From Folioceros fuciformis (Eukaryota; Anthocerotophyta; Anthocerotopsida; Anthocerotales), in assembly GCA_049999805.1 (NCBI GenBank), contig JBNGIO010006328.1, positions 49,185 through 83,625 on the forward strand: 34,441 bases of DNA, in the 5' to 3' direction. Both the position numbers and the translations under genes were made by a program. Positions 10,160 to 18,274 of this stretch are shown piece by piece. Positions within the stretch are counted from its first letter, which is position 1, and each line of letters opens with the position of its first letter. The notes below the pieces were generated by a model. The model was not told the DNA's origin. It saw only the letters and a list, made by a program, of their open reading frames with translations, and did not search any database.

Positions 10160-10558
10160 CTATTGGGAGGCCCTAGATTCAATATACCCTGCATGTTTAG
10201 CTTTTGATGCATAGCACGTGACCACAAGTGCTGAAATACTCTTGTCATGTGCAGCTTCTTCTACTTCATGCTGGACACATGCTGTAAGTGCTTTTGAGTA
10301 TTTCTTCATGGTTGCAGCCAGGTTGCTGCCTATGTGACTGCCTCCTAACTTGTTCGCCAATCTTTTTCTACAGACCTCCCATGTGTGGTTTGGAATTCCA
10401 CAATAGCCACATGGTGGCTTTGGTCTGCTAGGATTAAATGAGGTTTGTCGAGTTGGGAAGCCTCGGCCACGGCCTCTTCCTCTGCCCTTGCCTCTGCCTA
10501 TACCAAGCTTGTTGGTGAAGAGGGCTTTGCCCCCTGTAGCTATGGAAGATGTAGCCAT
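10160..10558 (-). pseudogene. Copia Gag zinc-knuckle fragment
   Basis: The reverse-strand frame has a Gly/Arg run (GRGKGRGRGRGRG) followed by CGYCGIPNHTWEVC (CX2CX4HX4C), typical of the end of copia Gag. It finishes with GYIESRASQ before a stop. This resembles a copia protease start in which the catalytic Asp has become Glu and the Gly Arg, but that reading is an inference. No Gag core precedes it: the DNA upstream on this strand is transposase sequence, so it is a fragment joined to another element. Confidence 0.65.
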
Positions 10559-11256
10559 TAAGATTCTTTAGAATATGCCACTTATTTTTCAACAAGGCAA
10601 AAGAATTCTTCACTTTCACTCTCCCCTTCTCAAGGATCGATTGAAATGTTTTTTAGTCCGATCTTCACCTGTTGCATGAAAAGGTTTCATGAGGAAAGGC
10701 ATTAATGGGTAAGCACTATCACCTAGGATATATGGAGTCATTTCAATATCTTCGATATGTAGAATAGGGTCTCTTAAAATAACACCTGTCTTCATCTCTT
10801 CCCATATGCTACTCTCCCTAAGAATTGTAGCATCATGAACTCCACCAGGATGAGTGCAACATATATAGATGAATTTTTTGTTAGCATCACATACACCTGT
10901 AGTACAATAGAGTGAATATCATGACGACACCAGTATGCAACTGGGTTATCTATCCTATTAGGTTGTGTAGCCCGCTTGATGTGAGAACCATGTATAGCTC
11001 CAACCATATTGGGTAGACCTGTGAGCTGCATGAACTTTGAAGTTGTTAGCTCTAGTTCCATCTTGTAGGCCAATGAACCAATATGGAAAATAACTTTTCC
11101 TCGTTACTCAATATCTCTGAAATCATAATGGTGTATTGAGCCACAGTCGAAGCTGTTACGCCATACATATCTGCAACAATATGAGGTGACAACCCCCTAG
11201 CAAGTATATGAGGTGACAACCCCCTAGCAAGTTAGGTGACAACCCTCTAGCAAGCC
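10559..11256 (-). pseudogene. PIF/Harbinger-type transposase relic (DDE_Tnp_4 family)
   Basis: Reverse-strand pieces in several frames spell a Harbinger transposase in order: ADMYGVTASTVAQYTIMISE (helix-turn-helix-like, about 11175-11115), then TTSKFMQLTGLPNMVGAI with HGSHI (first catalytic region), HSIVLQV, TPYILGDSAYPL (second Asp) and VKVKNSFALLKNKWHILKNL (third region). The usual first motif GAIDGTHI reads GAIHGSHI here and the usual VEN reads VKN. Two of the three catalytic acids therefore appear lost, in addition to frameshifts. An active enzyme would cut and paste DNA with 3-bp target duplications. I did not find terminal inverted repeats. Confidence 0.8.
11181..11256. repeat. 27-bp tandem repeat, nearly three copies
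   Basis: The unit (core GGTGACAACCCCCTAGCAAG) recurs at about 11181, 11208 and 11234, the third copy with a C-to-T change and a shortened start. It lies in the N-terminal part of the transposase relic, where it triplicates a short reverse-strand peptide like LARGLSPH. Confidence 0.85.
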
Positions 11257-11427
11257 TATGGAGCACCATAGCAACTGCATGGTGGAGTTGAAGAGGTAGG
11301 GGCATGTAGGGTCGTAGCATATCAACTAAGACCAAAAAGTTAGGATATGATATTCTACAAGCAAATCGTCATTGAGCATCCTGCACCTTAACTCCATTTC
11401 TATGCCATGCTCGCATGTGAATATCTG

Positions 11428-11537
11428 CCAATAGGGTCAAGTGAGTAATATGGTGGAGTTGGCAAGGGAGTACCCGTATCTCCCAATATGGGTCAGTGAG
11501 CAATATGGTGGAGTTGGGCACGGGAGAACCCGTGATC
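11428..11537. repeat. 55-bp direct duplication upstream of the release-factor gene
   Basis: The block starting CCAATAGGGTCAAGTGAG (11428) is followed directly by a related block starting CCAATATGGGTCAGTGAG (11483). Both contain AATATGGTGGAGTTGG and end with a GGGAG-ACCCG segment. The copies differ at several bases. The repeat marks the border between the transposon pile-up and the gene-dense part. Confidence 0.75.
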
Positions 11538-11839
11538 CACAGTTTTCGGCAGTTTTCCTAACTCGAGAACCTCCAAAACGAACTGCACAGTCCCGCCTCC
11601 GGTGTCGTTTGCATTGTGAAAGGCCCTTGAGACGATCGGCCCAGGGTCGGTTTGCTGTTCCAATGGTAGCTGGTGCTGGGATTGTACGAAAATTTGAATC
11701 TAGCCCGCCAGAGCATGTACAGGCCGAAATAATATCTTATGAAGTTCCGGGCTTTGTCTTTCCATTGGAATTCTGGAGAATAGGTTCGTATGATGAATAC
11801 CAAATTTCACGGGACTCACGCCGACACTCACAAACTGCA

Positions 11840-14127
11840 ATGGCCATGGCGGGGTTGCGCGGCTCTTGGAGGTCACTCTTGCGAGCTGCGGTCTCGGGTT
11901 TTCAAGCAGCCAACGGTTGTGGTCAGGCCTCATGCTTCCATGCGGTCGCGGCTAATTGGAGGATGCAGGCCGAAAGGGAAGCACCGCCGAGTAAGGAGGC
12001 TGCTGCGTGACCTGTGACAAGTGCGGGGTCTATGGCTGCAGGAAGGAGGGAAGGTGATTCATTCGGGGTTTGTGGTTGCTTTGTGTAGCTCGGGAGGTGC
12101 CTATTTCCAAGGAGTTAGTTCGGATTCTGGAGCAGAGAATGATAGCAATGGAAGCTCGGCATGCTCATCTCACGCGATCGTTATCAGAGGTATGCGCCGT
12201 CTGTCTGTTCCCCTGAGTTTCAGCGTCCGTGTATTTGGCCTTGGCTGACTTTTGTGGCTGGGAAATTATGTGTTTTCTTGAAGACAGCTGGATCCGGCGT
12301 CGGAGGACATGGTGAAGATTAGCAAAGAGCTCAGCCGGATGCAAGATTGCGTGAGCCGCATTTCCGCCCTGCGAGCCAAGAGGAAGGTACTGAGACGGTG
12401 CATCGCAGGGTTCGATGATGACCGAGAGAGAGAAAAAAGGATGCAGAGTTTTTATTCATTTTTGCCCGTCACGGCAGGAAATTCGAGATCTTAGGGTGCT
12501 GGTGGATGATGCAAACGAGGATGAAGAGATGCGCAAGGTGGCTGCCGATGAGCTCAAGAATGAATTGAAAGTTGAGTTGGATCTCCACGACGAGATTCTG
12601 TTCCAAATGCTGCCGAGAGATGAAGCTGATACCCGCAGCTGTATCTTGGAAGTCCGAGCGGGTACAGGTGGGAGTGAGGCCTCCCTGTTTGCCATGGATA
12701 TTTTCAAGATGTATCCATGTTTTGCAGCATTTTCATGTTTTTTTTTACATTTGGTTTGTCGTCAAGGTGGGCCCCTCAGTGGCACTGTGCATCATCACTA
12801 GATGCTTGAGCCTCTTCTACGTGGGGTGGGTCCTTAATGTTCTCCAGGTATGAAAAATTTGCGCTGAAAAACTCGTGGGGGTTTGAAGTACTGGAAGTAA
12901 CAGAGACTGATCTAAATGGTTACAAGGTGAGCAGGATCACAATCCTTCAGCTTGGAAGGAATGTACTATGTGGATATTTTGTCGCAGGAGTGTTCGTATT
13001 CGCTGTTCACTGGCCCTGCCTATAATGACTAAACGAAATCTTGATGTGCTTCTGTCGAGCAGGAAGCGAGTGCGGCAATTACAGGAGATGGTATATATGG
13101 AAAGCTGAAGTTTGAGAGCGGAGTTCACCGAGTGCAGGTAGGATGGTTTGAGTCTTTTGAATGCACGTGCCTATCATCTTTGTGAAGCCTGCAACAGATG
13201 TGTGTGAATCCTTTAACATGAAATGACTTGTAGCTCCTACAGCACAAGGGGTTGTGAGATTCCGTAGTTGATCATGTGTCCCATGTTTGCAGCGTGTTCC
13301 AGTCACAGAGAAAGGAGGACGTGTGCACACCAGTACAGCTTCTGTTGCTGTTCTCCCTCAAGCTGATGAGGTCTGTATCGGATGAATAAAACTCAAGTAG
13401 CAATTACCCTCGAGCTTGATGTGCACGATGTTGCCTGAGCTCTGCTGATTTGCATGTTCGAAAGCTTGGACCCTCTTACAGGTGGATGTGGAAGTGAAAA
13501 ATGAAGACCTTCGTGTGGATACCTATCGTTCTGGAGGATCTGGCGGTCAGCATGCTAACACTACGAGTAGTGCCGTCCGGGTCACCCACATCCCAACGGG
13601 GATTGTGGTGGCCATCCAAGATGAGAGGTCTCAACACATGGTATCCCGTGCTGTCGCCTGCCTCTCTGTCGTTTTGTAGTCAGGTCTCAAACCCCAGCTC
13701 TATATAATTCCCAGCTCTAATCTTTGCCCCGGATTGTCTCACCAGAACAAAGCCAAGGCATTGAAGATTCTGAGAGCTAAGTTGTACGACAGAGAAAGGT
13801 TACGACAAATGGCATCAAGGTCGGAGCAGAGAATGGGCCAGGTACAAGCACTAACACTCTGGTCTGTCGCTGCTTTCTGCAATTGTTATGTAAGCTGACG
13901 GCTCACCTGCTCGCCTTTCCTGGTTTCAGATTGGAAGTGGAGACAGATCAGAAAGGATCCGGACGTACAACTTCCCTCAAGGACGCGTGACTGATCACCG
14001 GGTTGGAATCACTCAACACAATGTAGAACAGCTTCTTGAAGGCGAGGGTCTGGACGTGTTCATCGACGCACTTCAAATGCGGCAGGAGGTAGACGCAATT
14101 GCGTCTTTGCAACAGTCGGCCGTCTGA
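11840..14127 (+). CDS. prfA: Peptide chain release factor 1, mitochondrial type, 10 exons proposed
   Basis: A class I release factor recognises UAA and UAG in organelle ribosomes and releases the finished peptide. Supported exons are 12112-12189, 12288-12386, 12478-12710, 12848-12926, 13063-13137, 13293-13370, 13482-13640, 13746-13841 and 13930-14127, all GT-AG and in phase (364 residues). Visible signatures are [19 protein letters not shown], the stop-codon motif PVT (13299-13307), the catalytic GGQ in [12 protein letters not shown] (13542-13550) and [16 protein letters not shown]. The wording ([18 protein letters not shown]) is closer to plant mitochondrial RF1 than to plastid APG3. The first exon is unsure. 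ATG 11840 gives an Arg-rich presequence-like start ([20 protein letters not shown]), but the good donor after 11990 only joins exon 2 in phase from a different frame, the one containing ATG 11790. Confidence 0.9.
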
Positions 14128-14778
14128 ATCTGTTCCTGCCGATACATGCAACCCGATGGCCGCCCCGTCAATTATGGTTCTCACCAACATTCTAGTGTCC
14201 AACCCGTTAAGCTTCACCACACAAACGCGGATCGAGCAAAATACCCAGAGCCTTGTTGTCTGAGTCGCTTCTCCGTTTCGTTTCTTGTGGTAATAGCTGG
14301 GGTGCCCTTTTGCGTCGGATTCTTCAGAGATTTTGGAAGCCCCGCATGAACATCTGACTCTCATGTGGGAATCAAGGAGTCACAAAACCCACCCCCGGTG
14401 CAATTCGAGCAAGCCCCAGGATGTCACTCAAGGAAATCTTAACCTACCGCTGCAGCAAGGGACGTGCGCACTAGAGCAAGGCATCCCGGTCACCTGGACA
14501 TGTAGAAGTTGTGTTCCCGCACAATTTGAATTCCTATCCTTCTACTTTTAGCATGGGTGATGAATTACAGCCGAAGGCATGCGGCTCTTGAGATACCGCA
14601 AAGACGAACTTAAGTCGCTGGTTTGATAACTCTACCAGCTAGCTGGCGGCGTGTGACAACACGGTGGTAGTCGACTTTCTTTCCAACAGCAGGCAGAAAT
14701 CCATCTCGTGTGTTGTCTCGTGTGCTAGCCGTCTTGGTTGAAGTGGGTTTGCCCGGAAAGTGACGGCGAGTGAGCGCG
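14128..14778. other. Intergenic, no gene seen
   Basis: This lies between the release-factor stop and the UCH start codon. The short frames on both strands match nothing I know and have no domain. It probably holds the 3' UTR of the first gene and the promoter of the second. I see no clear TATA box. Confidence 0.5.
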
Positions 14779-16270
14779 ATGGAGGATGGTTCGAGTCGAA
14801 AGCGGTGGTTGCCTCTGGAAGCCAACCCAAATATCATGAATCAGGTAATCCTGGGTCTGTGTTTGTGGGCTTCATCGAAATCCTGGCTTTTACAGGGATA
14901 CTTTGAAATTTAATGATTCTTTGGGGCCTGAAGGTCTCGTTCATGCAGTCAGGTGGTGAAGCTTGGAGGTTTCTCACCCAATTCGGTTGCTGCGCGTGTA
15001 GTTTGTGCAGGGTCTTGGGCTGCCTTTCGGAGCTTCTTTCTACGACGTGTACGGTTTCGATGATGATCTGCTGGCCATGGTTCCCACACCAGTGCTTGCG
15101 GTGCTCTTCCTGTTTCCTATCACAGACGAGGTAATGTAATTCAAGTCGCTGCTGGCTAGCAAGAGCACAGCAGGCAGTTGTTTCCTGATGTAATGTTCTT
15201 GACTGCTGCTACTGATTGCAGTCAGAAATTTCGAGGAAGTCGGAAGACCTGAGAATGGCAGAAGAGGGGCAGAAGGTTGGTCTCGTCTTACTCTGGCTTG
15301 CTCAGCATGTAGTAGCACGTTCTCGACTGTAGTGGTATTCGTACAGTCATGGCGGCTACAGTGGATGGTATTCGTTTGAAGATGACAGACCTTGGTTGGT
15401 GAATGGCAGATTAGCAACGAGGTGTATTTTTTGAAACAGACTGTTGGAAATGCTTGTGGTACTGTGGGTCTCCTTCATGCCGTGGGCAACAGTCGGTCGC
15501 AGCTAAAGATCGGTAGGTCACGTGCTCAGAACTGTCCTCGGTAGCAGGAGAGTATGTTGGCATGAAATAATCCTTGATTGTTCCTCACGACAGAGGAGGG
15601 ATCTTACTTCGACAGGTTCTTCAGTGCCACAGCCAAATTGACTCCGGATGAAGTAAGTTATCTTTCCCTAAAGACGTGTTTGGGAAACCCAAGTCAGGGA
15701 AGGGAAGGGTCTCGAATGGTAACTGTTTGCTACTATCCTGCAGAGAGCGGAGTTTCTGGAGAGGGACACTGAAATCGAAGGTGCTCATGCTGTAGCTGCT
15801 AACGCTGGGGATACTGCGGTAAGAAGTGCTTTCACGCATACTCTGCTGGTTTGAATGCAGTACCAAGATTCTGGTTTGAAACGCTCCCCACCTGTGCAGC
15901 CACCGGATATAAGGAGTTCTGTGGACCTGCATTTCGTGTGCTACGTTTGTGTTGACGGTAAGTTCTTTCAGCTTACGTTCTTCCCGAGGACAACCTAAAA
16001 CCCAAGAGTCAAGTCACGCTGCTGTATCTTGGTTGAAGGTCATCTTTATGAGCTGGATGGACGAAGGAAACAACCCATCAACCATGGCACCACGTCACCT
16101 GCATCCTTTCTCAAGGTACGTAATCCAATCTTTGTGCCATGAGAACACGGACAAGAAAGCTCCAGCTAACATCCGCTTTGTTGAAGGATGCCGGGAAAAT
16201 CATTCAGGATTTCATCGCCAGAAATCCGAACACTATCAACTTCAACGTCATCGCCTTCTCGAAGGAGTAG
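14779..16270 (+). CDS. UCH3: Ubiquitin C-terminal hydrolase, UCHL3/UCH3 type (peptidase C12), 9 exons
   Basis: This is a cysteine protease that removes small adducts from the C-terminus of ubiquitin in cytosol and nucleus. Exons are 14779-14844, 15002-15130, 15222-15275, 15410-15512, 15594-15652, 15744-15818, 15900-15957, 16039-16115 and 16187-16270, all GT-AG, summing to 705 nt (234 residues), close to human UCHL3. It opens with [20 protein letters not shown]. The active-site set is complete: oxyanion Gln93 and Cys99 in [10 protein letters not shown], His173 in DLHFVCYV and Asp188 in ELDGR, with the usual 15-residue His-Asp spacing. The crossover-loop region ([13 protein letters not shown] and [10 protein letters not shown] segments) is of normal size. 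The C-terminus is NVIAFSKE. The ATG starts the conserved N-terminus directly, so the start is firm. Confidence 0.95.
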
Positions 16271-17051
16271 CGTCTCTCAAATGCCGGTTCTATCCTCGAT
16301 GCTGTCCTGGAGAGTCTCGGAAATCCTTCAGCTCTGGTGAGTCTGGCGATTTGCCGGTGAACAGTAGATAATTTCTGAAGAAACGACAGAACTCCCACCA
16401 AAACTGTAGACAATGCGCTTCGGACCAGCCTTGAGACTCGTCTCAAGGGAGGTGGCAGCATCATCACCCTTTTGTGTCTGTTTTTTTCACCTAAACAATC
16501 TTCCAATATTTTTAGTGAAGAGGAAATTTTCAGCACTGCAACTAAGTTTTCGTACAGCCCAATGTTTTCCTCCTGGGCTGCCAAACATTCTCCACACCGA
16601 TAGGCACATGCAGTCCAAGATCAGGTTTTTTTTTTCAATCGTATGTTTTATATGAATATTCTACGGCATCTCCTCATACATATACTCCATGTCACATTAG
16701 GAGCTGTCATTGCCACTTTAGTGAACCGGACCCGAACCGATCAAGAACAACGAAAAATCTTATATGGTTCATAACTTTGTTTTTTCTTGGTATAAAATCT
16801 TTTATGGTCCATCCTCTCCTTGAGGGGTCTGATATGTGCGGAGGGAGACTTGCAGATGGCCTTCCAAATTGCTAGAGGAACCCTACACCGTGCCCAGTGT
16901 TAATGTAGTCTCAAATTGCCTTGACAGGTCCACATTGCTTGGAAGCTGATGTGGCACATTATACAAACAGGTAAGAGTTGAATGGGGGTATTTGAGGATG
17001 GCGAGATAGTTGCATTGGAGGTTGTAGGCACCCTAAAGCCTTGCAGGCTAA
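16271..17051. other. Intergenic, AT-richer, no gene seen
   Basis: This follows the UCH stop. The first 100 bp or so is probably 3' UTR. The rest is noticeably AT-richer than the flanking genes, with T-runs (for example near 16625), and has no coding frame with a recognisable product. Confidence 0.5.
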
Positions 17052-17207
17052 GTTGCAAACTACATTGCGTTGCAAGGGCTTATGCCACTACACTAGATCT
17101 CATATGTGCAACGCAATGTCCAAAGGTTCCACAAGCCTTGTACTAAGGGAGTCCGCAACCTACACCTGCAGGTCAATCTACAAGGGCAACGCGATGTAGT
17201 TTGCAAC
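17052..17207. repeat. Imperfect inverted repeat with 22-bp arms
   Basis: The arms 17052-17073 and 17186-17207 are reverse complements with one mismatch. A third, partial copy of the arm (GCAACGCAATGT) lies at about 17107-17118. The 112-bp loop has no recognisable product. This may be a fragment of a miniature inverted-repeat element, but no flanking target duplication is obvious. Confidence 0.7.
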
Positions 17208-17211
17208 AGGT

Positions 17212-17866
17212 GCACCATTAATGCCTACTCCTCAAGAAGCAACACCTGGACCAGCATGCCGGGCCAGCTTGCTTCCGTCTATGACTACACGTGGTGCCAC
17301 TGTGTCGTCGTTGACCGGCTGCTGTGCACCTTCGGGGTCGAGGAGATGATGCTTGTGAGCCTCGGGGACGGCAAGCTCGTGAAGCACGGGAAGGTGGGGT
17401 GGCCTGTGCCAGACTTTGACGGAAATAATTTCCGCCTGCTGCACCACAAAGGGATTGTGTACTTTGCCCGACCTACCACGGTACCGATCCTTGGTTCTTG
17501 GTGTGGAAGCCGGATGTGGGCCAGATGGCTTGGGATATTGTGTCTGGAATGCCGGATTGGATTCACGATCGTCTGGTCAAGCCTACGAGGCTGGACAAGC
17601 TCTCGGGCTGCACCCTCTGCGTCGGGGATGCCTATGTTGTGGGCGACTGCATCTACTTGATCCTTGGCATTCAAAGCATCCCTAAGTATAGTTCCTGGTC
17701 CCCATTTGGTACCGTCGCTACGATGAACTCCTGGTCCCATGTCATCACCTTTAACATCCTCGATGAAAGGTGGGGACTCGCGTTTGAGAACATGTCCGAC
17801 CTTGTGTGCAAGGTCTATGCCGATCCTTGTGGCTTCTTGGTGCCCCACTACAACGTTCTTATGTGA
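17212..17866 (+). pseudogene. Kelch-like beta-propeller fragment with one frameshift
   Basis: The first open part reads like a kelch blade (INAYSSRSNTWTSMPG, then VVDRLLCTFG and LLHHKGIVYFARPTT). Near 17480-17490 the protein-like reading moves to another frame (DPWFLVWKPDVG, DAYVVGDCIYLILG, VITFNILDERWGL) and ends at TGA 17864-17866. Kelch blades form propellers, often in F-box adaptors, but I see no F-box and no start codon upstream. The switch could be a frameshift in a relic, a sequencing error or an unrecognised tiny intron. No specific function can be given. Confidence 0.4.
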
Positions 17867-18274
17867 GCCCCTTCCAGCTAAATCCCTCTTTCCTGTCAAG
17901 TATGTGCAGATAACGAGTTACATATCTCTATCTGTTTGCAAATTAGTAGTTAGAGTCCAGACATACACCATGTCTTTAGACTCTCCTCCCCTTCAATTTC
18001 TGTCCAACAAATGAGGACTGCAGACACAAAGCTGTCAGCTGGCGAATGTTCTGAGCTCGCAAAGCCGTTTGGCATCTTGAGGGGCTCGTGGACAGTCATG
18101 TGTAAGTGCATACCATACATAGCATAGCTGTGAGCTCGTCAACTGTAATCCAGTGGTTCGATCGAACATTTCATGAACCTGGCATCTTCTTGAAATCGTT
18201 CCCTGAACAACTAACGGGCACGAACTTATTCATTTCCTTTCTAACGGTAGTTGGACGCGTTGGAGGTGTCGGAC
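17867..18274. other. Intergenic, no gene seen
   Basis: This region separates the kelch-like relic from the PPR start codon. The PPR frame is open slightly upstream (to about 18251) but has no ATG there. No clear promoter motif is seen. Confidence 0.45.

Noticed and set aside
14786-14798. GGTTCGAGTC, resembling a tRNA B box
   Set aside because: It lies in the first exon of the UCH gene, and no cloverleaf or A box surrounds it. I found no tRNA gene in the window.
15040-15417. Reverse-strand 125-residue frame and similar frames over the UCH gene
   Set aside because: They are antisense shadows of the UCH exons and introns.
18251-18274. Upstream start for the PPR protein at 18251
   Set aside because: That codon is TTG. 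The first in-frame ATG is 18275.
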